In this document: one piece after another, positions 8,789 to 16,696 of the stretch
Layout: every line of letters starts with the position of its first letter
Position numbering within the stretch: position 1 is the stretch's first letter
Position numbers and translations under genes: made by a program
Notes under the pieces: generated by a model
Seen by the model: the letters and a program-made list of their open reading frames with translations, nothing else
The model's database searches: none
What the model was told of the DNA's origin: nothing
Source: a virus
Direction: 5' to 3' (one strand)
IMG/VR virus record: IMGVR_UViG_3300042691_044271
Span: 1 to 40,035 of that record
DNA length: 40,035 bases

Positions 8789-11036
8789 ATGAGTATTTAG
8801 TTTGACCAGTTGGGTAATTTGGCAAAGAAAGTCTTTGATTAGCATTATCAGCAAATACCAGATACTTTGAATCGTCTCTTACAATTGATTGATTCAATAT
8901 TGTGGATTGTTGATTTTTTGGTATAATTTGTGTAAACATCCTTAAATTAGTAATCTTCATATCACAAGATTGTAATTTAAATTGCCCATTCTCAATTAAC
9001 ATATCAACTGGCACATGTGGTAAGGATTTTGAATAAACTAATCTTAATTCAGTTGAATTTAATAAAGCTCCTCTGTTTTCATTATTAATATTTCGTTTGT
9101 ATAGAAATTGATCAACAGTCCTATTTCTTTGGTCTATATTCAATATGTAACCATACCAAGTTTCCTCTTCTATACCAACAGCACCACCACTTGTAGCACC
9201 TAGGGTAAATGGATATTCAACACCATTTATTGAAGTAGTTATCTCGTCATGTGTTAATCTTATTTTGAAACCTTGAGATACCGACTCATCAAAATATGAA
9301 GACAGATGATAAGTATCATTTATTGTATAATTATTTAAGTTGAACCAACAAGTAAAGGATATATTATCAGATTTTGAATAAGACGATTTAATTTTCCTAT
9401 AAACAACGGCATCAGATGTTGAAGTAGCACCAAACATTCCAGTTGATAAATCATAGTTTGTCCTACTGATTATATTCTCGGAATTTTCAATAAGTTGTTT
9501 GATAATAGGAGCTCCAATAAATGTCCTCAGATCATCTCTAGTAAGTGGTTTAAATTGCTCCTTGTTAGCGACAGCCGCTTTGTCTTCTTGTTTCTCTTTA
9601 CCAAAAAGTTCATCGATAGTTGAATTTTTGGTTAGGTTTTTAAGTTTATCAGTAATTGTCTGATTCGCTCCAATAATATTTGCCTTCTGAGTGTATTTCT
9701 TCAACATCACCTTATAAAAAATGGCGTAATTATTAAAGGATCGGAAAGGTTGTGCATGTTCTACTGTGAACATACGATTTATTTCAGCAAACCAAAGGAA
9801 GTCTTCCTTTGAAGGTCTCTTCTCTACACCAAAGGCTTTCTTGAAAACTTCTTTTGGTATGTGAATTTCGAAACTATCAAACAATGATAAATCAAATTGA
9901 TTAATACTACCATTGTTCTCAGGAAATTGATTATTCTCAACAGAAACTTTTACCAAAGATTCACAAACATAATTATACAATTGGTATTCATGAAATGTAT
10001 AATCTGTTCCCTTTTTATCAGGGTCGGTTAAAAAATAAACAACTTCATGTCCGAAAATTTCATTAGAATCATTACTTAGTTTGTTAAGTAAGGTGTTAAC
10101 CTGTGTCAGTTGATAGGGTTTGAATAGTTGTGTTTTCTGATCGTCCGTAAGGGTGGGTAAAACGTTTGTCTGTATTTGTTGAGTTAACAACTGAGATTGT
10201 CCACCAGTCGGAAACTGATTAGCATTCTCAGTATCTCCAACTATATTTAACTTTAAAGAATTAGCATTTTCTCTAACACCAAATAAATTTGTCTTTTTAT
10301 AATCCAAACTCACATTTTGAAAATCTCCTATTAAGTTTATATCGTGAATTTTAGTATTTGTATTACCGATATAAGTTAAAAGGTATTCTATCTGAAAAAA
10401 CCTTATCGGAGTAATACGAGCACTTGATATGTTTTCTTTTGTTAAAAACTCCCAATCTGTTATCGTTCTACCATAATCTTGAGAATATCGATATTTTATT
10501 TCAACATCATTTATATCACCAGTATATAAAATTTCAAGGTCCTCTATTTTGAACACCTTATAAATATATGGCGGTTTCAAAATTACCTCAGAATTATTTT
10601 CACTGAGCTGAATTGTTCTCTCACCCGTTTCAATAACCCTTTCCAACTCACCAATCATCCGATACTCCAATAACTTCAACACACCTATATTTGAACTTCC
10701 TTTTCTTATAAATCTCAAGTCTAAATGTAAATTATCTGTAGTGTTGAATGGGGGGAAGTTCACAATGGAAGATGGAAGGTTACACCAGTCACTCCATTTG
10801 AAACCGTCTCTACTTATTCTATACTCAGCATTCAAATATCTAGTATCTGTTTTGCCAGTATAATCAAATGCAAAAGTTTTAAATTTTTCAACACCATACA
10901 GCTCGTTAAAACTGATAGTGTATTCTTGTGAAGAATAAGAAAATGTTGGCGCGGCATTTGAACCGGTAGAACTAATCGGAAAGGAATCAGAAATTGTGAT
11001 TAAGCCATTTGAACTATCCTTGATTATTTGTGGCAT
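8787..11036 (-). CDS. Virion structural protein with lectin-like C-terminal domain
   Basis: The start is placed at the ATG at 11036 (MPQIIKDSSNGLITISDSFP), giving 749 residues. A longer frame opening at 11198 would run through the divergent gene and its promoter. The body is beta-rich, with several W- and Y-containing strand repeats (ISRDGFKWSDWCNLP; YRYSQDYGRTITDWEFL). The last 150 residues (SFTCWFNLNNYTINDTYHL, then WYGYILNID) look like a LamG or concanavalin-type jelly roll. Together these suggest a tail or baseplate protein with a glycan-binding tip. It shares style with the left-edge gene and may be related, but no family is recognised. It is divergent from the metallopeptidase-like gene at 11124, with an 87-nt gap. 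Confidence 0.8.
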   Translation of the reverse strand: MPQIIKDSSNGLITISDSFPISSTGSNAAPTFSYSSQEYTISFNELYGVEKFKTFAFDYTGKTDTRYLNAEYRISRDGFKWSDWCNLPSSIVNFPPFNTTDNLHLDLRFIRKGSSNIGVLKLLEYRMIGELERVIETGERTIQLSENNSEVILKPPYIYKVFKIEDLEILYTGDINDVEIKYRYSQDYGRTITDWEFLTKENISSARITPIRFFQIEYLLTYIGNTNTKIHDINLIGDFQNVSLDYKKTNLFGVRENANSLKLNIVGDTENANQFPTGGQSQLLTQQIQTNVLPTLTDDQKTQLFKPYQLTQVNTLLNKLSNDSNEIFGHEVVYFLTDPDKKGTDYTFHEYQLYNYVCESLVKVSVENNQFPENNGSINQFDLSLFDSFEIHIPKEVFKKAFGVEKRPSKEDFLWFAEINRMFTVEHAQPFRSFNNYAIFYKVMLKKYTQKANIIGANQTITDKLKNLTKNSTIDELFGKEKQEDKAAVANKEQFKPLTRDDLRTFIGAPIIKQLIENSENIISRTNYDLSTGMFGATSTSDAVVYRKIKSSYSKSDNISFTCWFNLNNYTINDTYHLSSYFDESVSQGFKIRLTHDEITTSINGVEYPFTLGATSGGAVGIEEETWYGYILNIDQRNRTVDQFLYKRNINNENRGALLNSTELRLVYSKSLPHVPVDMLIENGQFKLQSCDMKITNLRMFTQIIPKNQQSTILNQSIVRDDSKYLVFADNANQRLSLPNYPTGQTKYS

Positions 11037-11059
11037 AATTATATATATTTTATATTTTA

Positions 11060-11091
11060 TTTGACAATCTAAGATATTTGTCTTATTTTTG
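11060..11091 (+). promoter_or_regulatory. Bacteroidota-type promoter for the first metallopeptidase-like gene
   Basis: TTTG at 11060-11063, a 20-nt spacer and TATTTTTG at 11084-11091 match the host consensus closely. The start codon at 11124 follows 32 nt later. On the opposite strand the gap also holds AATATATATAATT next to the ATG at 11036, a weak relative of the phage motif. Confidence 0.75.
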
Positions 11092-11123
11092 TATAAGGTA
11101 AAATATAACCAAAATAATAAAAT

Positions 11124-12236
11124 ATGAATATTAAAGATAAATTTATCGAACTTACGAAAAGGACATACCCACATGGAACTGAACATGAACTTTTTCATTT
11201 ATTACCAGATAATTTAGAAACAGATGAATTTGGAAATAAATACCTCTCTGTAGGTCCTAATCCCTCTACAATGTTTACTTGTCATTTGGACACAGCATCC
11301 TCTACAGTAACTAACGTGAACCATTTATTCGAAGGTAGGTACATAAAAACTGACGGCCGTTCAATTCTTGGATCTGATGACAAAGCTGGTTGTGTTATTT
11401 TATTGGAAATGATTGAAAATAATACTACAGGTCTTTATTACTTTTTTCTTGGAGAAGAGAGAGGGTGTATTGGATCGAGGAAGGTCGCTAATAAACATAA
11501 AACTAACCCAATCCCAAATATCAATAAGGTAGTTTCATTCGATCGAAGAGGAACAAGTTCGATTATTACCCACCAATTAGGTGGTAGGTGTTGTTCAGAC
11601 GAATTTGGAGAAGCACTATCACATCAGCTCAACATTAATAGTAAAAACTTCTCTTACAAAACAGATCCAACTGGTATATACACAGACTCTGCTCAATTTA
11701 CTGAAATATATCCTGAGTGTACGAACATCTCAGTAGGTTACTACGATGAACATTCTCACCATGAACAACAAGATATCGAACATCTTATTGAATTATGTAA
11801 TACCGTGACTAAAGTTAATTGGGAAGAATTACCAATAAAAAGGAATACAAAAGACAACGATTATGATGAATATGAAGATTTAGAAGATTCTTATTACTTT
11901 GGTGGGTCCGATTATAAAAAAGAATCAACCTACACAAAGAAACAAGTTTACTTTATAGATCCGATTTACAATTTTAGATCTTCTGTTTCCTTCAATAGTC
12001 AAAATAAAATGTCAGAAATAGAACTATCTCAAGATAGATTGGAATTAGAGGAGGAAAAAATAAAGGACTTATTTAAATCTTTTGACGTGGAATATCAATC
12101 ATTCAATTGGGATGGTGCGAAATTACACATTACCTATAATGAAACACACAACTCAACAATGTATCGACAAGAATTGGCTGAATATATAGAAACTTTTGAC
12201 TTTTGGAAATCCGAGTGTGACTATGAAGATTTCTGA
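11124..12236 (+). CDS. M20/M28/M42-like zinc metallopeptidase-type protein, copy 1
   Basis: The 370-residue protein has the di-zinc ligand pattern of clan MH/MF-like aminopeptidases: HLDTA (His54, Asp56), GSDDKAG (Asp85 or Asp86), GEERGCIGS (Glu111, Glu112), SFDRRG (Asp140) and SVGYYDEHSHHE (His210). A peptidase or amidohydrolase acting on peptides or a similar small substrate is likely. The segment to about residue 230 is catalytic. The rest is an acidic, tyrosine-rich tail and a small alpha-beta region. It is paralogous to the protein at 22569-23750, sharing the start (D/N)I(K/R)-KF-(I/L)-LTKRTYP-GTE. Its stop overlaps the convergent gene by 16 nt. Substrate unknown. Confidence 0.82.
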   Translation: MNIKDKFIELTKRTYPHGTEHELFHLLPDNLETDEFGNKYLSVGPNPSTMFTCHLDTASSTVTNVNHLFEGRYIKTDGRSILGSDDKAGCVILLEMIENNTTGLYYFFLGEERGCIGSRKVANKHKTNPIPNINKVVSFDRRGTSSIITHQLGGRCCSDEFGEALSHQLNINSKNFSYKTDPTGIYTDSAQFTEIYPECTNISVGYYDEHSHHEQQDIEHLIELCNTVTKVNWEELPIKRNTKDNDYDEYEDLEDSYYFGGSDYKKESTYTKKQVYFIDPIYNFRSSVSFNSQNKMSEIELSQDRLELEEEKIKDLFKSFDVEYQSFNWDGAKLHITYNETHNSTMYRQELAEYIETFDFWKSECDYEDF

Positions 12237-13033
12237 GATATATAATTGACAATACTTTCATTCATTTGTAGATATCTGTCTTGTCTACGCAAAGTTCTCC
12301 AATTGAAATTATATTTTGGGAAATCTGGACTTAACCTACCATCAAGAACCCGTTTGTAAATCAAACAATTCAAAACATCTTGTTCTTGACATGACTTCAA
12401 ACGAGATTCGGGATGGGGGTTGGGATTCGGATTTATTCTAATTAAATCTTTATTCTTACACAACTCCATCCACTCCTTAATAAGTTCCCTCGAAGTGGAA
12501 GTATTTCGTATTATAATTTGTCCACAATTTAGAAGGGATGAATTTTTTACCACTTCCCTCTCTACTTCATTCTCTATTAAGTAATCAACAGTGTAATTCT
12601 TAACAAAGTTTTTTACAAAACATCCATTTAATTCAAATCTCAACCAAAAATCCGAAGAACAATCTGATAATAATTCTTCACACAGTCCTAACAGATTCAT
12701 CCAATCCGTTTGCCAGTAACTTGGATATTTATCAAAATTTATATCATGCCACAATACTATAGAATTTTCTGGCACTATACTCAAAACATAATCAATCAAA
12801 AAAGGTTTAAAATCAAAATACCCAAGTAGATTACCGTTCTTAAACTCAGTTTCTTCGTCCCATTCATTACAAACCCAATCACTATTGGGTAAAGACTTCA
12901 AGGTTGACTTATTAAAAATATACATTTCTTCAAAAAACGAAGAAAGACTTTTTTCAACCTGACGTTTTACACTTCGTAAATCATAACAACCGTCTATGTC
13001 CGGACCCTCTGTATAAAAAGAAACAAAAAACAT
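12221..13033 (-). CDS. Putative glycosyltransferase (GT-A like)
   Basis: This 270-residue protein starts MFFVSFYTEGPDIDGCYDL. Its middle has a hydrophobic strand ending in an acidic pair and a histidine (SIVLWHDINFDKYPSY), then a later segment with NCGQIIIRNTSTSRELIKEW and EQDVLNCLI. This order (donor-site DxD-like motif, a 'found/record' strand, then an EQD-L motif) resembles galactosyl- or mannosyltransferase-like families such as GT32/GT34. I infer a role in glycan transfer. No signal peptide or membrane segment is seen. It is convergent with the metallopeptidase-like gene. A weak alternative is an uncharacterised phage protein of similar fold. Confidence 0.55.
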   Translation of the reverse strand: MFFVSFYTEGPDIDGCYDLRSVKRQVEKSLSSFFEEMYIFNKSTLKSLPNSDWVCNEWDEETEFKNGNLLGYFDFKPFLIDYVLSIVPENSIVLWHDINFDKYPSYWQTDWMNLLGLCEELLSDCSSDFWLRFELNGCFVKNFVKNYTVDYLIENEVEREVVKNSSLLNCGQIIIRNTSTSRELIKEWMELCKNKDLIRINPNPNPHPESRLKSCQEQDVLNCLIYKRVLDGRLSPDFPKYNFNWRTLRRQDRYLQMNESIVNYISQKSS

Positions 13034-13091
13034 AACTATACGTAATATAGTGAGGAAATAAATAAAGTTAAAAAAATTAATATAAAATTAT

Positions 13092-13107
13092 ATGATATAT
13101 GTATCAT
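13092..13107. promoter_or_regulatory. Inverted repeat, possible operator
   Basis: ATGATA-TATG-TATCAT is a perfect 6-bp inverted repeat with a 4-nt centre in the 163-nt gap between the divergent genes at 13033 (-) and 13197 (+). No T-tract follows, so it is not a terminator. It could bind a dimeric regulator, but AT-rich DNA produces such repeats by chance. No consensus promoter is otherwise visible in this gap. Confidence 0.25.
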
Positions 13108-13196
13108 GATCTTGCATCTTTTCACGTTTTTTTAAAGGATTAGTCATTCAAAACTTACTCAGTCTTAAGAATATAAAACTAAAAATTATCTATAAA

Positions 13197-14612
13197 ATGG
13201 AAGATAAAATTTATGATGGTGAGAGTAATAACTACATGGAAAGTTTAACAATTCCAAATATCTCCAATTCTCTACAGGATGATGAAGAAGATTCAGAAAA
13301 ATTTAAGTCTCACAAAAAGACACCTGATCCAAAGTCTAAAACACCTGTATTGGATACTTTTAGCAGAGATCTTACGAAATTAGCTGAGGAATCAAAAATA
13401 GACCCAATCATAGGAAGGGAAAAAGAAATTGAAAGAGTGAGTCAAATTCTGGCTAGAAGGAAAAAAAACAACCCAATTTTGATTGGTGAACCTGGTGTTG
13501 GAAAATCAGCTATCGCAGAAGGATTGGCACTTAGAATAGTCCAAAGAAAAGTATCTAGAGTGCTTTTTAATAAACGGATTGTAACCCTTGACTTGGGATC
13601 AATGGTAGCAGGTACAAAATATAGAGGACAATTTGAGGAAAGAATAAAAGCCGTCATGCAAGAGGTTGAAAAAGACCCAAATATTATACTTTTCATAGAT
13701 GAAATACATACCATAATAGGTGCAGGTGGGTCTAGTGGTTCATTAGATGCGTCAAATATGTTCAAACCAGCCCTAGCTAGGGGTGAAATTCAAATTATCG
13801 GAGCTACAACATTAGACGAATTTAGAAAACACATCGAAAAGGATGGAGCTCTCGAAAGAAGATTTCAAAAGGTAGTAGTAGATCCTGCTTCGCCAGAGGA
13901 GACTCTTCTGATATTGAATAATATAAAAGACAAATATGAAAATCACCACAATGTTAATTACACAGACGAAGCTATAAAAGCCTGTGTTGATCTTACCACC
14001 AGATTTATGACAGATAGGTTTCTACCTGATAAAGCTTTGGATGCATTGGATGAAGCTGGATCTAGAGTAAATATTTTCAATATAGAAGTACCTAAAGAAA
14101 TAACTGATATAGAAAATAAAATATTAGAAGTAAAAGATAAGAAAACGATTGTCGTGAGAAATCAGCGTTATGAAGAAGCTGCTCAATTAAGAGATGTTGA
14201 GAAACAACTTCAACAAAACTTAGAAGAATCTAGAAAGAAGTGGGAGGAGGATCAAAAGAATTTCAGAAAAGTAGTCAGTGAGGATAATGTAGCAGACGTT
14301 GTTAGTATGATGACAGGAATCCCAATGAGAAAAGTTTCTCAAAAAGAAAATGAAAAACTATCTACCCTACCTTCTATAATAATATCAAATGTAATTGGAC
14401 AAGACGAAGCTGTAAAAAAAGTAGTCAAATCAATACAAAGAGGTAGAGTTGGTTTGAAAGATCCAAATCGACCAATTGGTTCCTTCTTATTTCTAGGACC
14501 AACCGGTGTTGGTAAATGTGTAACCAAAGATACATTAGTTACTTTGAGGAATAAAAGCACTGGAGAAATATATACTTGCACGATATTTGATTTAATTGAA
14601 CAAATATCCTAA
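13197..14612 (+). CDS. ClpC-like AAA+ protein, N-terminal half ending in a split-intein fragment
   Basis: The gene encodes 471 residues. After an acidic leader it has a Clp/Hsp100 first ATPase domain: Walker A GEPGVGKS (97-104), Walker B IILFIDEIH (163-171), GATT sensor region (202-205) and an arginine finger in LERRF (221-222). A UVR-like segment (YEEAAQLRDVEKQL, 325-338) identifies it as ClpC type. The repeated Clp N-domain is absent. The second ATPase domain starts normally up to GPTGVGK (434-440), where ClpC would continue with Thr. Instead a Cys follows and 30 intein-like residues lead to a TAA. The second domain is therefore missing and must be supplied by a separate gene if the protein is whole. 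The unfoldase would act in protein remodelling or degradation. Confidence 0.88.
   Translation: MEDKIYDGESNNYMESLTIPNISNSLQDDEEDSEKFKSHKKTPDPKSKTPVLDTFSRDLTKLAEESKIDPIIGREKEIERVSQILARRKKNNPILIGEPGVGKSAIAEGLALRIVQRKVSRVLFNKRIVTLDLGSMVAGTKYRGQFEERIKAVMQEVEKDPNIILFIDEIHTIIGAGGSSGSLDASNMFKPALARGEIQIIGATTLDEFRKHIEKDGALERRFQKVVVDPASPEETLLILNNIKDKYENHHNVNYTDEAIKACVDLTTRFMTDRFLPDKALDALDEAGSRVNIFNIEVPKEITDIENKILEVKDKKTIVVRNQRYEEAAQLRDVEKQLQQNLEESRKKWEEDQKNFRKVVSEDNVADVVSMMTGIPMRKVSQKENEKLSTLPSIIISNVIGQDEAVKKVVKSIQRGRVGLKDPNRPIGSFLFLGPTGVGKCVTKDTLVTLRNKSTGEIYTCTIFDLIEQIS
14517..14609 (+). other. N-terminal fragment of an atypically split intein (31 residues)
   Basis: Residues 441-471 of the ClpC-like protein start with Cys and carry the intein block A pattern C-x3-D-T-x-V (C441, D445, T446, V448). 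A GEIYT turn and an amphipathic end (IFDLIEQIS) follow. The fragment begins exactly after the Walker A lysine, a favoured intein site. Length and pattern match short N-inteins of the atypically split class (about 25-40 residues) known from phage terminase genes. No other intein block follows in any frame before the next gene. Splicing is predicted to join G-V-G-K to a C-extein starting with Thr or Ser. The C-intein partner is not in this window. Confidence 0.8.
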
Positions 14613-14629
14613 AAAAAAATCATAATTTT

Positions 14630-14851
14630 ATGGAAAAAAATATTGAAGAAAAAATTTACAGCCCGTTGTGGGAAAGTTATCTAACAAAATTAGATGACCT
14701 AGATATTGTTGAAAAAACAAAATGGATGAAAATAGTTGAACCGCTTGTTGAGTTACCATTTGTGACAAAGAACTATTTCCCCTTATCTGAAAGTGAATTT
14801 CTCGAGAAAGTAGAATCAGATCAAAACTTCAAAGAAAAATGGGGCAATTGA
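14630..14851 (+). CDS. Small hypothetical protein (73 aa)
   Basis: The 73-residue acidic, helical protein (starting MEKNIEEKIYSPLWESYL) has no motif I recognise. It starts 17 nt after the ClpC-intein stop and ends in the loop of a terminator, so it is the last gene of that unit. It does not look like an intein block, a Clp fragment or a homing endonuclease. Confidence 0.6.
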   Translation: MEKNIEEKIYSPLWESYLTKLDDLDIVEKTKWMKIVEPLVELPFVTKNYFPLSESEFLEKVESDQNFKEKWGN

Positions 14852-14865
14852 CCCCATTTTTTTTT
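14835..14865. terminator. Bidirectional terminator between convergent genes
   Basis: AAAAATGGGG (14835-14844), loop CAATTGA and CCCCATTTTT (14852-14861) pair fully. A T-tract follows on the plus side and the A-tract gives one on the minus side. It separates the gene ending at 14851 from the convergent gene ending at 14864. Confidence 0.9.
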
Positions 14866-15976
14866 ATATTCGATCTATGGCAAATTGAAGATTTTGTTTT
14901 ATACGGGGTAAATAATGTTCAGGAACCCTATTTTCATTAATCAATTTTTCACAAGCCAACTTTGAATCTATATAATTTCTAGACCAAAAAGCAACAATTG
15001 AAAATTCATCTAGAATTCCATATTGGTAGATCCAAGATTCAGTAAACAGAGAGTCCCTAGGCATTTCTAATGTCATCGCGTATTTTCCAATTATATATCC
15101 TTGTTGATGTAAGGCGTTTAATCTACAGTAAAGTAACGCACCGTATAAGCATTCAGCTCTATATGGAGCAACTTCTTGACCCCTCATAAATGTTTGAATA
15201 ACTTCTGATCTAGAATGACCCAAGTCCTTCATCATATTCCCAGCATTATATAAACTTATATATTGTTCCTCATTCCAATAACCCATGTCTGCCCTTTTTA
15301 GGTAACATTCCAAAGACTTATTAATATTTCCAGAATCTCTGTAGGATTGAGCGAGATAAAACATATACCTTGAAGAGATCCAATTCCCTTCTTCTTCTTT
15401 TGATAGAGCTAATTCTAGTAATTCAATATCTTTTAAAAATTTGTTACCACTTTTGTTTCGATTACTATCCTGGATAGGTACATTTTTAAGCCCCTCGACA
15501 AATCCCCTACTACCGCCGATTGATAGATCTAAGAATTCATGTACCACTCCAACATATCTAAAAGGCCTTTTGTTTGATGTTAACTGAGGCCTATTATATA
15601 TGTGGCCACCCATTGATGTCTGTATATCATAATAGTCATATTCCAGATTATCCTTAAACTTGATTGGGTCAAAATTTTCCACATAACTTATAATTTCATC
15701 CGCATCGATCATTAGAGCGTAGTCGATCCAATCCCTTTCTCTTAACTTTTCTAAGGCAAAAGTTCTATTATAAGCAAAATTTTGCCAAGGTTCGGTGATT
15801 ACTTCACCTTCTATGTTATTATTTTTGATCCAATTTTGGATTGTCTCAATGGTGTTGTCGGTTGATCCGGTGTCGACAATCTGTACCCAATCAATTATTG
15901 GTTTTACAGAGTTTAGACACCTTTCGATTACGTGTGATTCATCTTTTACAATTATACAAAATCCAATTTTTTTCAC
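14864..15976 (-). CDS. Family 2 glycosyltransferase with TPR-like C-terminus
   Basis: This 370-residue protein uses a GTG start at 15976. It opens with a canonical GT2 strand (IGFCIIVKDESHVIERCLNSV), then VQIVDTGSTDNT and the DADE metal motif at 91-94. A histidine-rich acceptor segment follows (FRYVGVVHEFLDL). From about residue 200 it is helical with TPR-like pairs (YMFYLAQSYRDSGNINKSLECYLKRA). This domain order is known from GT2 enzymes of phages and bacteria that build O-linked or cell-surface glycans. It is convergent with the 73-residue gene across a terminator and divergent from the ligase gene, 61 nt away. Confidence 0.87.
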   Translation of the reverse strand: MKKIGFCIIVKDESHVIERCLNSVKPIIDWVQIVDTGSTDNTIETIQNWIKNNNIEGEVITEPWQNFAYNRTFALEKLRERDWIDYALMIDADEIISYVENFDPIKFKDNLEYDYYDIQTSMGGHIYNRPQLTSNKRPFRYVGVVHEFLDLSIGGSRGFVEGLKNVPIQDSNRNKSGNKFLKDIELLELALSKEEEGNWISSRYMFYLAQSYRDSGNINKSLECYLKRADMGYWNEEQYISLYNAGNMMKDLGHSRSEVIQTFMRGQEVAPYRAECLYGALLYCRLNALHQQGYIIGKYAMTLEMPRDSLFTESWIYQYGILDEFSIVAFWSRNYIDSKLACEKLINENRVPEHYLPRIKQNLQFAIDRI

Positions 15977-16037
15977 AGTTTTGGTTTTATTTTTTATATT
16001 ATTTTTAATTTCTAAGTTTTTAGATTAAATTTGTGTT

Positions 16038-16676
16038 GTGAAATTTGATAATTATAGATACATCTATCCACCTAGGCCGAAGAATGCTATATCACCCATC
16101 GAATTAAATTTTTGGGATAATAATTCACTTATTGTACAGCCAAAGTTTAATGGGTCAAATACTACGATTTATACCGATGGTAAAAAAATTATTACCATGA
16201 ATAGACATGGGCAAAAACTTACAAATTTCAAAATAAGGGATAATGAAATTTTGAATTTACACAAATCTGGATTGGGTAAGTGGACCGTTGTAAATGGGGA
16301 GTATATGAATAAGGGAAGAGTTGATGAAAAGAAAATAAATTTCAATGATAAATTTATAATTTTCGATATTTTAGTTTTCGATTCAGAATATTTAGTTGGT
16401 GAAACTTTTGCTAATAGGATTGAACTTGTAAACAATACTTTTCCCTCACATAAGATTGATTCCCAAACCTATAGTTTATTTTCCGAAAACATAGGAATTG
16501 TTAAAAGTTATGAAAGTGGGTTTTCAAATCTCTTTGAAAACTTATCAAAAATTGATATGATTGAAGGGTTGGTTATGAAAAGAAAAACCGCCAAGTTGGA
16601 AATTGGGAATACTGAAACTAATAACACCAAAAGTCAATTGAAATGTCGGAAACCAACCAAGAATTATAAATATTGA
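16038..16676 (+). CDS. Minimal ATP-dependent RNA/DNA ligase (nucleotidyltransferase domain)
   Basis: The 212-residue protein, with a GTG start, has the covalent nucleotidyltransferase motifs: motif I QPKFNGSN (nucleotidyl-lysine Lys36), motif III VVNGEYM (Glu88), IIIa FIIFDILVFD, motif IV IEGLVMKR (Glu176) and motif V QLKCRKP (Lys202). It should self-adenylylate and seal nicks or RNA ends. The OB-fold domain of DNA ligases is missing; the size fits small RNA-ligase or T4-Rnl2-type cores. Whether it seals DNA or RNA is unclear. A TAnnTTTG-like octamer 4 nt before the start has no matching -33 box. Confidence 0.8.
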   Translation: MKFDNYRYIYPPRPKNAISPIELNFWDNNSLIVQPKFNGSNTTIYTDGKKIITMNRHGQKLTNFKIRDNEILNLHKSGLGKWTVVNGEYMNKGRVDEKKINFNDKFIIFDILVFDSEYLVGETFANRIELVNNTFPSHKIDSQTYSLFSENIGIVKSYESGFSNLFENLSKIDMIEGLVMKRKTAKLEIGNTETNNTKSQLKCRKPTKNYKY

Positions 16677-16679
16677 AAT

Positions 16680-16690
16680 TGAATATATAA
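16680..16690 (+). promoter_or_regulatory. Candidate phage promoter motif upstream of 16697
   Basis: TGAATATATAA matches TTAATATATAA at 10 of 11 positions and ends 6 nt before the ATG at 16697. It overlaps no gene. Confidence 0.45.
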
Positions 16691-16696
16691 TTATGT

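Noticed and set aside
11037-11198. N-terminal extension of the minus-strand virion gene to 11198
   Set aside because: It would cross a divergent host-type promoter and the start of the metallopeptidase-like gene, and the added residues are hydrophobic noise.
14517-14612. Simple frameshift or sequencing error truncating ClpC
   Set aside because: The residues after the Walker A lysine match intein block A, not ClpC, and no ClpC D2 sequence continues in any frame downstream.
16026-16033. TAAATTTG as a promoter for the ligase gene
   Set aside because: The octamer fits TAnnTTTG but no TTTG-like -33 box is found at 19-23 nt, and the DNA is AT-rich.
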